Source of the DNA: DASVSE01 sp036399715
GTDB taxonomy: Bacteria > Bacteroidota > Rhodothermia > Rhodothermales > Rubricoccaceae
Assembly (NCBI GenBank): GCA_036399715.1
Contig: DASWMO010000179.1
Location: forward strand, 1-44,073
Length of the DNA stretch: 44,073 bases
Direction of reading: 5' to 3'
Numbering within the stretch: the first letter of the stretch is position 1; each line of letters begins with the position of its first letter. Below the pieces are notes generated by a model that saw only the letters and a list, made by a program, of their open reading frames with translations, was not told where the DNA came from and ran no database searches. Shown one piece after another: positions 23,133-31,840 of this stretch. The position numbers and the translations under genes were made by a program.

Positions 23133-25760
23133 CTAGTCGTCACGGAGCGCCTCGGCGGGGTCTGCGCGGCCCATCTGCCACGCCGGGTACAGGCCCGCGA
23201 GCAGCGCCGCGACGACGGCGAGGCCGACGGCTTGCCCGAGGATGAGCGGCGACACCTCGAAGGCGAGCGTCCACCCGAACGAGCGCACGTTGACGACGAA
23301 CACGAGGACAGCCGCGAGGACGAGCCCGAGCGGAACGGCGAGCACGCCCGCCCAGAGGCCCATCAGGAGCGTCTGCACCACGACGGTCCGTCGCAGCTCG
23401 GCCGGCGTGAGGCCCTGCGCGCGGAGCATCGCGAGTTCGCGCCGGCGTTCGAGTTGCAGCGCCATCAACGCCGAGAGCACGCCCACGAACGCGACGCCGA
23501 CGGCCAGCAGCCGCAGCACGTGAGTCACGAGGAACGTCCGGTCGAAGACGGCGAGGCTCGTCTCGCGGAGGTTCCGGTTGGACCTCACCGAGACCTGCTG
23601 TCGGCCTTCGGCGACGGCCGTCGCGGCCTGCACGAGCGCCTCGGGCGTCGTGCCGGGCGCCGCCGTCAGGGCGACGCCCGAACGGCCCGGGTCGCGGTAG
23701 TGGCGCAGGAACATCCGCTCGTCCATCAGGACCACGCCGAGGTCGTTGCCGTAGTCGTAGTAGACGCCCGAGACCGGAAAGCGCCGCGGCCCGGCATCGG
23801 TCGGCAGCGTCAGCGTGTCGCCGTCCTGCACGTCGAAGCGGAAGCCGAAGGGTTCGCTGATCGAGACGGACCCGCGGAGGGCGTCACGGGCGGCGGTCTT
23901 CGCATCGCCCTCCTTGAAGCGGTAGATGCCCGTCCGGACCGTGTCGACGCGCCCGACGACGAGGTCGACGGGACCCTGCTCGGTGTCCAGCGTGCGGACC
24001 CGGATGCCGTCCGCGCGGGCGACGCCGGGCATGGCCGCGAGGTCGGCGTAGAGGCCCGCGTCGAGGATGCCGCCGCCGCGGCGGAAGACGGCGGCGGGCG
24101 GAGAGATGTAGACGTCCGCCTGCAAGACGCTTCCGAGCCAGTCCACGACGGTCGTCCGGAACGAGGCGACCATCGTCGAGACGCCCACCGTGGCTGCGAC
24201 GGCGACCGTGAGCGCGGCCACGGCGACGGCCGTGCGCGAGAGGCTCGCGGTGATGCCGCGCGCGGCCATCCGCCCGACGGGCCCGAAGAGCGCCCCAGCG
24301 ACGGGTCGCGCGAGGGCCGCATAGCCCCGCGTCAGCCACGGGACCGTGACCGCGAAGCCGACGAGGATCGCGAGCAGGCCGGCATAGGCGAGCGCGATGC
24401 CGCCCGACCCGGCCGGGACCGGGATCAAGAGCAGGCCACCGCCGAGCGCCATCGTGCCCGCCCCGACGGCCGCGATGCGGCCCGCGCCGCGCGCGAGGCG
24501 GTCCTCCTCGGTCGAGCGCCGCAGCGCCGACGCCGGCGTGACGGACGCCGCCTCCCAGCCCGGCCGCAGCGCGCCGAGGAGCGTCGCGCCGAGGCCGAGC
24601 GCGACGCCGCGCAGGAGCGACCCGGCGCTGAGGTCCAGCTCGCGCACGCGGACGACGAAGTAGAGGTCCGTGATCGTCTGCGTGACGAGCCCGACGAGCG
24701 TGCTCCCGAGCGCGACGCCGAGCCCCAGCCCCAGCGCCGTCCCCACGACGCCGACGGCGAGCGCCTCGCCGAGGACGAGCCGGAACACCTCGCCACGCGT
24801 CACGCCGAGCGCGCGGAACGTGCCGAGCACGCGGCGCCGCTGCACGACGGCGAACGTGACGGTGTTGTAGATCAGGAACAGGCCGACGACGAGCGCGAGC
24901 AGGCTCAGCGCCGTCAGGTTGAGGCGGAACGCGGCGGTCATCGTGCGCAGCGTCTCGGCCTGCCCCGTCGCCGGGCGGACCTCGACACCGGGCGGCAGGA
25001 CGGCGCGCACACGGGCCAGCATCGCCGCGCCCGATGCGCCCCCAGGCACAATCAGGTCGACGCGCGACAGCGTCCCGGCGTCGGAAGCTCGGAGAGTTGA
25101 CCCCGAGGGGGCGTCTTCCCCGCCGGTCGTACCCGATTCTCGCCCCGCCCACTCCTGCGCCGTCGCGACGTCGACGATGACGAGGTTGGAGAGGGCGGAC
25201 GCGCTGCGGCCGTCGGCGGGGTCCAGCAGGCCGACGAGGCGGGCCGTGACAGGCCGGCCGTCGACGCTCAGCCCGAGCGTGTCGCCGAGGGCGACGCCGA
25301 GCGCATCCGCCGTGCCGCGGCTGAGGACGGCCGCGCCGGGGACGGTCAGGAAAACGCCCGGATCGACGCCGCCTGCGCCGCCGTCTGTGCCCGGGCCGGG
25401 CGCGACGAACGGCCGGAAGGCCGCCTCGGCGAGCAGGTCCACGCCCAGAATGCCGACCACGCGCGCCGAGTCGCGCGCGACGCGCGCCGTGCCTTCGACG
25501 ACCGGCGCCACGTTCGGGACGCCGGCCTCGCGGATCAGCCGGGCCGGCATCTCGCCCGGCACGCCGCCCGGCCCACCGACGATCTGGTGCGTCGCGCGTC
25601 CCGTGAGCGCCTCGCCGGAGAGTTCGAACGCGCGCAGCGCACTCGCGTTGGCGAGGTCTACGGCGACACCGACCGCGACGCCGACCGCGACGCCGAGGAT
25701 CGACAGGGCCGTCAGCCACGGGTGGCGGAGGAGGTAGCGGAGACTGCTGCGGAAGAGCAC
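23133..25760 (-). CDS. FtsX-type ABC transporter permease (two FtsX domains, AttF/AttG-like)
   Basis: An 875-residue permease with about ten membrane helices. There is an N-terminal helix and periplasmic domain, a three-helix FtsX unit near 255-385 (LLALVVGLFLIYNTVTFAVV), central helices, a second periplasmic domain, and a final FtsX unit ending LYPAWQMGRADPAEALRDD. This double architecture is typical of the permease next to AttH-like lipoproteins. Such transporters pull lipids or lipoproteins from the inner membrane, or drive mechanical work, rather than importing solutes. GTG at 25760 is the first start after the ATPase stop (11-base gap). The first helix holds a 12-base tandem repeat giving GVAV three times. 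Confidence 0.9.
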   Translation of the reverse strand: MLFRSSLRYLLRHPWLTALSILGVAVGVAVGVAVDLANASALRAFELSGEALTGRATHQIVGGPGGVPGEMPARLIREAGVPNVAPVVEGTARVARDSARVVGILGVDLLAEAAFRPFVAPGPGTDGGAGGVDPGVFLTVPGAAVLSRGTADALGVALGDTLGLSVDGRPVTARLVGLLDPADGRSASALSNLVIVDVATAQEWAGRESGTTGGEDAPSGSTLRASDAGTLSRVDLIVPGGASGAAMLARVRAVLPPGVEVRPATGQAETLRTMTAAFRLNLTALSLLALVVGLFLIYNTVTFAVVQRRRVLGTFRALGVTRGEVFRLVLGEALAVGVVGTALGLGLGVALGSTLVGLVTQTITDLYFVVRVRELDLSAGSLLRGVALGLGATLLGALRPGWEAASVTPASALRRSTEEDRLARGAGRIAAVGAGTMALGGGLLLIPVPAGSGGIALAYAGLLAILVGFAVTVPWLTRGYAALARPVAGALFGPVGRMAARGITASLSRTAVAVAALTVAVAATVGVSTMVASFRTTVVDWLGSVLQADVYISPPAAVFRRGGGILDAGLYADLAAMPGVARADGIRVRTLDTEQGPVDLVVGRVDTVRTGIYRFKEGDAKTAARDALRGSVSISEPFGFRFDVQDGDTLTLPTDAGPRRFPVSGVYYDYGNDLGVVLMDERMFLRHYRDPGRSGVALTAAPGTTPEALVQAATAVAEGRQQVSVRSNRNLRETSLAVFDRTFLVTHVLRLLAVGVAFVGVLSALMALQLERRRELAMLRAQGLTPAELRRTVVVQTLLMGLWAGVLAVPLGLVLAAVLVFVVNVRSFGWTLAFEVSPLILGQAVGLAVVAALLAGLYPAWQMGRADPAEALRDD
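25669..25692 (-). repeat. 12-base tandem repeat in the permease first helix
   Basis: CCGACCGCGACG occurs twice in a row (25669-25680 and 25681-25692), followed by a partial copy. It encodes repeated GVAV in the first membrane helix. Copy-number change would stay in frame. Confidence 0.6.
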
Positions 25761-25771
25761 AGGCGAGCGGG

Positions 25772-26533
25772 TTACCGGAGCGCTGCGGCGGGCACGCCGG
25801 CCGCGGGCCGCAGCCCCGTCACGTGCGTCGAGTCGGGCGTGGTCTCCTCGATCTGGCCGTCGGCGAGGGTGAACACGACGTCGGCGCGGCCGAGCGTCGA
25901 GCGGTCGTGGGTGACCATCAGGAGCGTCTTGCCCTGTGCGCGCGTGAGCGATTCGAGTAGGTCGAGCACGCGCAGGCCCGTCTCGGCGTCGAGGTCGCCC
26001 GTCGGCTCGTCGGCGAGGACGAGGGCGGGGTCGTGGGCGAGGGCGCGGGCGATGGCGACGCGCTGCTGCTCGCCGCCGGAGAGGCGGTCCGGAAAGGCGG
26101 CGGCGCGGTCGACGAGCCCGACGGCGTCGAGGAGCGCGCGGGCTCGGCGCTGCGCCTCGGGCGCCGGGACGCGGTCGAGGTCCAGCAGCACCCGGACGTT
26201 CTCCTCGACCGTCAGCGTCGGGACGAGGTTGTAGAACTGGAACACGAACCCGACGTGGCGGCGGCGGAAGAGCGTCCGGTCGCGCTCGGAGAGGCCCGCG
26301 AGGTCGATGCCGTCCACGACGACCTGCCCGGCGTCGGGCCGGTCGATGCCCGAGACGAGGTTCAGGACGGTGCTCTTGCCCGCGCCCGAGCGCCCGACGA
26401 GCGCGCCGATCCGCCCGCGCGCGAGCCGCATGTCCGCCCCGTCGAGGACGGTCCGCGTCGCGTCGCCCTCGCGGTAGCCCTTGCGGACGCCGCGGAGGTC
26501 GAGGACGAAGGTGCCGGAAGAGTCGAGATCCAT
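25772..26533 (-). CDS. ABC transporter ATP-binding protein (LolD/MacB-like)
   Basis: A 253-residue ATPase of the LolD/MacB/FtsE group. Motifs are Walker A GRSGAGKS (47-54), Q-loop FQFYNLVPTLT, signature LSGGEQQR (151-158), Walker B LVLADE (171-176) and the switch His in VTHD. The Q-loop and signature are those of ATPases that pair with FtsX-type permeases, matching the gene 11 bases downstream. It is the first gene of the ATPase-permease-AttH operon. The start codon sits directly behind a stable leader hairpin. Confidence 0.95.
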   Translation of the reverse strand: MDLDSSGTFVLDLRGVRKGYREGDATRTVLDGADMRLARGRIGALVGRSGAGKSTVLNLVSGIDRPDAGQVVVDGIDLAGLSERDRTLFRRRHVGFVFQFYNLVPTLTVEENVRVLLDLDRVPAPEAQRRARALLDAVGLVDRAAAFPDRLSGGEQQRVAIARALAHDPALVLADEPTGDLDAETGLRVLDLLESLTRAQGKTLLMVTHDRSTLGRADVVFTLADGQIEETTPDSTHVTGLRPAAGVPAAALR

Positions 26534-26541
26534 CGGGCAGA

Positions 26542-26587
26542 GGTGGGCGTCGGGCCGTGAGGGAGCGGGTGTCCGACGACGCCCACC
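26542..26587 (-). promoter_or_regulatory. Leader hairpin over the ABC ATPase start
   Basis: The 11-base arms GGTGGGCGTCG (26542-26552) and CGACGCCCACC (26577-26587) are fully complementary, with a 24-base loop. On the minus strand the stem ends 8 bases before the ATG at 26533, where a ribosome would land, so folding could control translation of the operon. No known riboswitch is recognised. Confidence 0.5.
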
Positions 26588-26736
26588 GTGTGAGGTTTTC
26601 AGCCGTGCTTGAAAGTTTGGAAGCGCTGTAGGTGACCCACATCCCGGAACCCTACGTTATGGAATCGTCAACACGCCGTATCGGGGCGTCGCAGGACCGT
26701 CTGGATCGTTGGAGCCGTCACCCTTTTCCGCGCTCG

Positions 26737-28005
26737 ATGCCCGAAGCCCTCTTCATCCTCGCCGTCGTCATCGCGACCGCGCTGGCGTTCGACTACACGA
26801 ACGGCTTCCACGACACGGCCAACGCGATGGCGACGTCCATCGCGACGGGCGCGTTGAGTCCCAGGATGGCCGTCGGGCTGTCGGCGATCCTGAACCTTAT
26901 CGGCGCCTTCCTGTCGATCGAGGTCGCGCTCACCGTCAGCAACAAGGTCATCGATATTCAGGGACCGGACGGCGCGCCCCTCGCGGCGCTGATGGGGGCC
27001 CCGATTCTGACGATCGTGTTTGCGGGCCTCGTCGGCGGCATCCTGTGGAACTTGCTGACGTGGCTATTGGGCCTTCCGTCGAGTTCGTCGCATGCCCTCT
27101 TCGGCGGGCTCATCGGCGCGACGATCGCGGCACTCGGCCTGGACGGCGTCAAGTGGGAGGGCGTGCTGGAGAAGGTGATCCTGCCCGCTGTCGCCGCCCC
27201 GGTCGTGGCGGGCCTCATCGCGGCCGTCGGGACGTGGCTGATCTACCGCATCGTGGCGCACATCCCGGACGAGCACCGCGAGGCGGGCTTCCGCTGGGGC
27301 CAGATCGGGTCCGCCAGCCTCGTCTCGCTCGCCCACGGCACCAACGACGCCCAGAAGACGATGGGCGTGATCACGCTCGCGCTGATCGCGAGTGGCAACT
27401 GGACCGACACCGAGGCGGTCCCGTTCTGGGTCAAGGCCGCGTGTGCGATCGCGATCGCACTCGGGACGTGGATGGGCGGCTGGCGCATCATCCGGACGCT
27501 TGGCAAGGGCCTCGTCGAGATCGACTCGCCGCAGGGCATGGCCGCCGAGGCGGCGTCGGCGGCGATCATCCTGTCGTCGAGCCACCTCGGGATGGCCCTC
27601 TCGACGACGCACGTCGCGACGGGCTCGATCCTCGGCACGGGCGTCGGGCGCAAGGGCGCGGCCGTCCGGTGGGGCGTCGCCGGGCGCATGGCCGTCGCGT
27701 GGGTGCTGACGCTGCCGGCCGCGGGCGCCGTCGGCGCGCTGTGCTGGGCCATCGCGCACGGCATCGGCGGCTCAGTCGGCGTCGGCGTCGTCTTCGCGAT
27801 CCTGTGCAGCGCGTCGCTCTGGATGTATCTCCACTCGCGCAAGGCGCCCGTCTCGCACGCCAACGTCAACGACGACTGGGGCAGCGAGCACGGCGTCGAC
27901 GAGACGATCCTCTCCGAGGACCACCCGATCATCACCACGGCCGACGGCCACGCGTTCGCCGCCGAGGCGACCGGCGTCGCCGAGACGCCCCGCCGCACCG
28001 CCTGA
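26737..28005 (+). CDS. pit: PiT family inorganic phosphate transporter
   Basis: A 422-residue inner-membrane phosphate transporter (Pho4/PiT family). Both signature repeats are visible: DYTNGFHDTANAMATSIATGAL near the N-terminus and AHGTNDAQKTMGVITLAL in the second half. The PSSSSHAL and SSSHLGMALSTTHVATGSILG segments follow each repeat. The family couples phosphate (often as a metal-phosphate complex) to protons or sodium. ATG at 26737 is chosen because it opens the first helix; an in-frame start upstream at 26659 adds an unconserved segment. The tail after about residue 385 is acidic and cytoplasmic. It is followed 5 bases later by a small membrane-protein gene. Confidence 0.94.
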   Translation: MPEALFILAVVIATALAFDYTNGFHDTANAMATSIATGALSPRMAVGLSAILNLIGAFLSIEVALTVSNKVIDIQGPDGAPLAALMGAPILTIVFAGLVGGILWNLLTWLLGLPSSSSHALFGGLIGATIAALGLDGVKWEGVLEKVILPAVAAPVVAGLIAAVGTWLIYRIVAHIPDEHREAGFRWGQIGSASLVSLAHGTNDAQKTMGVITLALIASGNWTDTEAVPFWVKAACAIAIALGTWMGGWRIIRTLGKGLVEIDSPQGMAAEAASAAIILSSSHLGMALSTTHVATGSILGTGVGRKGAAVRWGVAGRMAVAWVLTLPAAGAVGALCWAIAHGIGGSVGVGVVFAILCSASLWMYLHSRKAPVSHANVNDDWGSEHGVDETILSEDHPIITTADGHAFAAEATGVAETPRRTA

Positions 28006-28010
28006 CTCCC

Positions 28011-28301
28011 ATGGACATTCTGACCCACGCCTTCGCCGCGATCTGGCAGGTGCTCGTCGTCGGGCTGCTGCTCGGGGCCGGCCTGCCGGCCCTGTTCGCG
28101 CTCGGTATGCGGAGCCTCAGCGCCGGCCGCATGGCCGGCGCCGACGGCCACCTCCGCACGGATGCGCCGCCGGTGAGCGCGCTCGGCCGAATCGGGGCAG
28201 TCCTTTGCTTCGGCCTCGTGATCGTCGCGGCCCTGTTCGGCCTCGTCGTGATCGTCTTCGGCGACCGTGCCATCGACGCCGCGATGGGCGTGTTCTCGTG
28301 A
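28011..28301 (+). CDS. Small two-helix membrane protein paired with PiT
   Basis: A 96-residue protein with two membrane helices, AIWQVLVVGLLLGAGLPALFALGM and GAVLCFGLVIVAALFGLVVIVFG, joined by a polar loop of about 35 residues. Similar small proteins are found directly behind pit genes in some high-GC bacteria, so it may be a partner or accessory of the transporter; this is inference from position. The usual PiT accessory (a PhoU-like protein) is absent. It begins 5 bases after the pit stop and ends 4 bases before the convergent LEA14-like gene. Confidence 0.75.
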   Translation: MDILTHAFAAIWQVLVVGLLLGAGLPALFALGMRSLSAGRMAGADGHLRTDAPPVSALGRIGAVLCFGLVIVAALFGLVVIVFGDRAIDAAMGVFS

Positions 28302-28305
28302 CCGG

Positions 28306-28893
28306 CTAGCGGCCGTTGACGGGAAACTCGATGGAGATGGTGCCGGGGTAGCGGATCGGGCCGAGTTGCGTGTTGAGGCTCGGCCGGGCGACGAGGCGGA
28401 TCGCCTGCCGCTGGCTCTGCACACCGGAGATGTTGCCGACGAGGCGCGCGAGGTCGGACACGTTGCGGCCGAAAAAGCGAACGAGGTCCACTTCGATCGC
28501 GACCGGAAGGGTCGTCCGTGAGCCGGGCTGGATGAGGCGCGTGTCGTTGTAGACGCCGGAGACGGTCTCGGTCCCGTCTAGAAACAGCGTCCAGTCCAGC
28601 GAGACGAGCTGCGCGGCTGTGTTGCCGGTCGGGTTCTCGGCGCCGACGTTGAGGTTGAACGTCAGCGGGGCCGAGCCGCGGGCGGCGGCGATGCCGAGCC
28701 GCGCGAGGTCGGTCGCGCCGAGCGACCCGTTCTGAGCGCGGCTGAGGTCCACGCCGGCAACGAACGCGTTCGAGACGCTGTCGAGTTGGAAGTCGACCTG
28801 GCGGAGGGCGGCGAGTTGAGAAATCGTCGTGCAGCCGGGAGCGAGCAGCAGAACGGCTAGAAGGGCAACGGCGAGAGTTGGGAGACGGGTCAT
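28306..28893 (-). CDS. LEA14-like (LEA type 2) lipoprotein
   Basis: A 195-residue lipoprotein (lipobox APGC, Cys21). Residues about 30-130 match the LEA type 2/WHy beta-sandwich: QVDFQLDSVS, then FNLNVGAENPTGNTAAQLVSLDWTLFLDGTE and TLPVAIEVDLV. In plants and archaea LEA14 proteins are linked to desiccation tolerance; in Bacteroidota the lipoprotein form is common and its role unknown. ATG at 28893 is chosen from the signal sequence. It is divergent from the SpoU methyltransferase gene (80-base gap). Confidence 0.88.
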   Translation of the reverse strand: MTRLPTLAVALLAVLLLAPGCTTISQLAALRQVDFQLDSVSNAFVAGVDLSRAQNGSLGATDLARLGIAAARGSAPLTFNLNVGAENPTGNTAAQLVSLDWTLFLDGTETVSGVYNDTRLIQPGSRTTLPVAIEVDLVRFFGRNVSDLARLVGNISGVQSQRQAIRLVARPSLNTQLGPIRYPGTISIEFPVNGR

Positions 28894-28973
28894 CGGGGGA
28901 TCGGAAGGGAAGCGCGAAGTGTACCGCCGGGCGGTCCTGTCGCTAGCCGCCTCTTTCCCCCGCCGCGTCACGC

Positions 28974-29456
28974 ATGGACCGTCTCCCCCACCCGATTGTC
29001 GTCGTCGCGCACGACCTGCGGTCGGCGCACAACGTCGGCTCCGTCTTCCGCACGTCCGATGCGGCGGGCCTGGCGCACGTCTACCTCACCGGTATCACGC
29101 CGCACCCGGACCACCGCGGCGTCGCCAAGACGGCTTTGGGCGCGCAGGACGCGGTCCCGTGGACGGCCGAGCCGGACCTCGACGCGCTCCTCGCCCGCCT
29201 CCGCGCGGCGGGGACGACGATCGCGGCGCTGGAACGAACGCCCGACGCCGTCGCGCCCGAGGCGGTCCCGCTCGCAGCGTTCCCGCTCGCGCTCGTGCTC
29301 GGTAACGAACTCGACGGTGTGCCCCCGTACGTTCTGGCCGCGGCGGACCTCGTCGTCGGGCTGCCGCAGTGGGGCGTCAAGGCGTCGCTGAACGTGTCGG
29401 TCGCGTTCGGTATCGCCGCCTACGGCCTCGTGGCCCGGTGGCGAGGGGGCCGGTAG
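28974..29456 (+). CDS. SpoU/TrmH family RNA 2'-O-methyltransferase
   Basis: A 160-residue SPOUT methyltransferase without an N-terminal substrate-binding extension. All three SpoU motifs are visible: motif 1 DLRSAHNVGSVFRTSDAAG with the conserved Asn/Arg, motif 2 LALVLGNELDGVP and motif 3 LPQWGVKASLNVSVAFGIAAYG, which forms the knot that binds S-adenosylmethionine. These enzymes methylate 2'-O of tRNA or rRNA riboses. The specific target cannot be told from sequence. It is convergent with the polysaccharide operon. Confidence 0.93.
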   Translation: MDRLPHPIVVVAHDLRSAHNVGSVFRTSDAAGLAHVYLTGITPHPDHRGVAKTALGAQDAVPWTAEPDLDALLARLRAAGTTIAALERTPDAVAPEAVPLAAFPLALVLGNELDGVPPYVLAAADLVVGLPQWGVKASLNVSVAFGIAAYGLVARWRGGR

Positions 29457-29471
29457 CCGCGGCGCCCCGCT

Positions 29472-30062
29472 TCAGGCCGGGCGTGTGGGCGCGAGCGGGC
29501 CGGCGCCCTTGGCTGCGAGGTACAGCAGCAGCGGCACGACGAGGCTCACGCTTTCGGTGAGGTATGTCCGCGTGAAGAGGTAGAGCTGGAAGGCGGGCTC
29601 GAACCACCCCAGCCCGACGGCGAACACGCCCATCGAGACCGCGCCGACGACGAGGTGATAGCCCAGCAGGACGAGCCAGAACGGGCGCGTCGGAAAGACG
29701 AACACGAGGAACATCGCCGGCAGCACGAACAGCACACCGACCGGCGCGGACCACTCGGCCGTGCCGCCCTCGCGGGCGAGTTGCCGCGGGTCGCGGCCGT
29801 CAGCGCGGGCGCGGGGGATGGCGTAGACGGCGTCGGGCCGCTCGGGCGCGCGTTCGATGACGTACTGCGCTGCCCGCGGCGTCTCGACGGCCTCGAAGAG
29901 CGGGAGCGCGACGTGCTCGGCCGTCCACAGCCGCGCCGGGCGCACGAGGCCGATGTAGGCCGCGAGCATCGCGACCATGAACAGCGTCCCCCACAGCCGC
30001 GGGTATCGCCCGATGACCTGCGCGGCGGACGTGCGGTGTCGGGCAAGAGCGGGCTCAGGCAC
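29472..30062 (-). CDS. Exosortase (XrtX)-associated membrane protein
   Basis: A 196-residue membrane protein with about four helices (first near 20-36, then 105-127, 131-153 and 168-185). GTG at 30062 overlaps the exosortase stop by 8 bases, so the two are probably translationally coupled. The position directly after an exosortase, plus the short periplasmic domain between helices 1 and 2 (WTAEHVALPLFEAVETPRAA), matches exosortase-partner membrane proteins of Bacteroidota. Its role in sorting is not established. It is the last gene of the 15-gene polysaccharide operon. Confidence 0.78.
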   Translation of the reverse strand: MPEPALARHRTSAAQVIGRYPRLWGTLFMVAMLAAYIGLVRPARLWTAEHVALPLFEAVETPRAAQYVIERAPERPDAVYAIPRARADGRDPRQLAREGGTAEWSAPVGVLFVLPAMFLVFVFPTRPFWLVLLGYHLVVGAVSMGVFAVGLGWFEPAFQLYLFTRTYLTESVSLVVPLLLYLAAKGAGPLAPTRPA

Positions 30063-30651
30063 CGGCAAGGACCGGGCGCGTCCCCGACGGCTCGGCCGGC
30101 GGCGTCGCGGACGGCGGACGGGCATCCGGCTTCGGCGACCCGCCGACGTTCGCCCACAGCACCCACAGGGCGAAAATGACGAGGTAGAACACGAACAGCG
30201 CGTGCAGCGCGTGGACCTCGCCGAAGATCTCGGGCCACTTGTCCGACACGACGAGCAGGAGCGCGCACCGCGCGATGTTGGTCAGCACGATCGCGGCGAG
30301 GCCCATCGGGATGAACCACGCGCGCCGCGCCCACGTCCCCGGGTACGCGACGACGAAGCCGATGAAAAGGCTCAGCGCCGAGAGCCCGTTGCAGCCGTTC
30401 TCGATCCGGATGCCGATGCCCGGCTTGGCCCAGACGGTCCGCACGTCGACGAGCGTCCCGGGGTAGAACGGCCGCAGGACGGCGCCGGTCCACGACGCGA
30501 CCGAGGTCGAGAGCCACGCGTCGAGGCGGCCGTCGGGCAGGAGCCAGAGGTCGTACAGAACGAACCAGGCGGCGTAGATCGCGGCCATCTTGAGCAGGAA
30601 AAGGCTCAGCGCGCGGTGCGTGTCGAGAAACGAGCGGGCGGCGTCAGGCAT
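30055..30651 (-). CDS. Exosortase (XrtX-like)
   Basis: A 198-residue integral membrane cysteine transpeptidase. The catalytic triad of the exosortase/archaeosortase family is visible: Cys87 in ENGCNGL, Arg128 in NIARCALLL and a His at 147 or 150 in EVHALHALF. About six helices surround them. Exosortases cleave C-terminal PEP-CTERM-like signals and pass proteins to the envelope or an attached glycan. Small size and location among glycan genes fit the Bacteroidota XrtX type. ATG at 30651 overlaps the preceding glycosyltransferase stop by 8 bases. No protein with a sorting signal was found in this window, so its substrates lie elsewhere. Confidence 0.87.
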   Translation of the reverse strand: MPDAARSFLDTHRALSLFLLKMAAIYAAWFVLYDLWLLPDGRLDAWLSTSVASWTGAVLRPFYPGTLVDVRTVWAKPGIGIRIENGCNGLSALSLFIGFVVAYPGTWARRAWFIPMGLAAIVLTNIARCALLLVVSDKWPEIFGEVHALHALFVFYLVIFALWVLWANVGGSPKPDARPPSATPPAEPSGTRPVLAGA

Positions 30652-31840
30652 GGCGCGAGGTCGGGGGCGGGGCAAAAGATAGGGCGGCAACGCGCAGAGC
30701 GTCCTCCGGCGTGCCCGCGACCTCGGCTGCCCCGGGCGGTGCAACAGGGGTACCGAGAAGGGCGCGGACGAACATGGCTTCGAACGGCTCCGGCGCAAAC
30801 GCGTCGCGCGCCCGGGCCGCCGCCGAGGCGCCGTAGCGGTCGGCGTTGCCGAGCACGTCGGCGAGAGCGTCTGCGAGGGCGCCCGCGTCGCCGGGCGGGA
30901 CGAGCCGGCCGTCGAGGCCGTCGCGGGCGATCTCGGGCGCGGCGGCGTGCCCCGTCGCGACGACGGCACAGCCGGCGCCCATCGCCTCCAGCATGCCCAT
31001 CCCGAACGACTCGGGCATGGCGGAGGGAAACGCGATGACGCTCGCCGCAGCGAGGACGGGCCGGAGCGCGGGGTGCGGGATCGGCCCCGGGACGTCGGTC
31101 CGGTCCGTGAGCCCGAGGCCCGCGAGGAGCGCAACGAAGGCCACGCGGTCCGCCTCCGTCGCCCACGCGCCGACGAACGAGGCCGTAAAGGTCAGCCCGC
31201 GTTCGGCGAGCGTGGCGAGCGCGTGCGCGAGCGGGACGTAGCCCTTCGCCGGGATCATGTTGGAGAGGAACAGCACGTGCCCCGGCCGGCCGCGGCGGGC
31301 CGCCCGGGCGGCCGCCTCGTCGTCCGCCGTGAAGCGGAGCGCGGCTGAGACAGGGTTCGGCACGACCTCGACGTGCGCCTCCGGGACGGTCCGGCGGAGC
31401 CACGCCGCGGCAAATTCGCTCGGGACGAGGACGCGCTCGTAGCGGCGGACGGTCCACCGGGCGAGCGCGCGGACGCCGCGGCGCTCGGGCAGGCCGCCGT
31501 AGTCGCCCATGTGCGCGTGGGCGACTACGCGGACGCCGCGCGGCACGAGCGCGAGCGCTGCCACGTCTCGGAGGAGACCCGCGACGCTGCTCGCGGGCGT
31601 GAGGTAGACGGCGTCCGGCGGAGTGACGAGGCGGCGGCGGAACTCGGCGAGGCGGCCGAGCCACGCGGCGATGCGCGCCGGCGGGAACGTCCGCGACGTG
31701 CGCCAGACGTGCGCGCGGTCCGCGGTGTCGACGACCTCAACCGTGGCATGCGGCCGGAGTGCGTCGAGGAACGTCGCCGTGACGACGCTCTGGCCCGTCG
31801 CGGGCGGCGGCAGCGGAAGCAGGCAGACGATGCGCGGCAT
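30644..31840 (-). CDS. GT4-type glycosyltransferase
   Basis: A 398-residue glycosyltransferase of the GT-B fold. The N-terminal half begins MPRIVCLLPLPPPATGQSVV with a phosphate-binding loop. The C-terminal half holds PGHVLFLSNMIPAKGYVPL and FPSAMPESFGMGMLEAMGAGCAVVAT, the nucleotide-sugar-binding EX7E-type region of GT4. It transfers a sugar to the lipid-linked glycan at the cytoplasmic face; donor and acceptor are unknown. The ATG at 31840 shares its first base with the upstream sulfotransferase stop (TAATG). It is followed by the exosortase. Confidence 0.9.
   Translation of the reverse strand: MPRIVCLLPLPPPATGQSVVTATFLDALRPHATVEVVDTADRAHVWRTSRTFPPARIAAWLGRLAEFRRRLVTPPDAVYLTPASSVAGLLRDVAALALVPRGVRVVAHAHMGDYGGLPERRGVRALARWTVRRYERVLVPSEFAAAWLRRTVPEAHVEVVPNPVSAALRFTADDEAAARAARRGRPGHVLFLSNMIPAKGYVPLAHALATLAERGLTFTASFVGAWATEADRVAFVALLAGLGLTDRTDVPGPIPHPALRPVLAAASVIAFPSAMPESFGMGMLEAMGAGCAVVATGHAAAPEIARDGLDGRLVPPGDAGALADALADVLGNADRYGASAAARARDAFAPEPFEAMFVRALLGTPVAPPGAAEVAGTPEDALRVAALSFAPPPTSRHA

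Noticed and set aside
22980..25100. Plus-strand open frame of 706 codons
   Set aside because: Antisense to the ABC permease; its composition is typical of a shadow frame.
23133..26642. Single 1169-residue permease with an N-terminal extension
   Set aside because: The first 290 residues run antiparallel in frame to the real ATPase gene (25772-26533, same strand, other frame) and are Arg/Pro-rich nonsense. The permease is taken to start at 25760.
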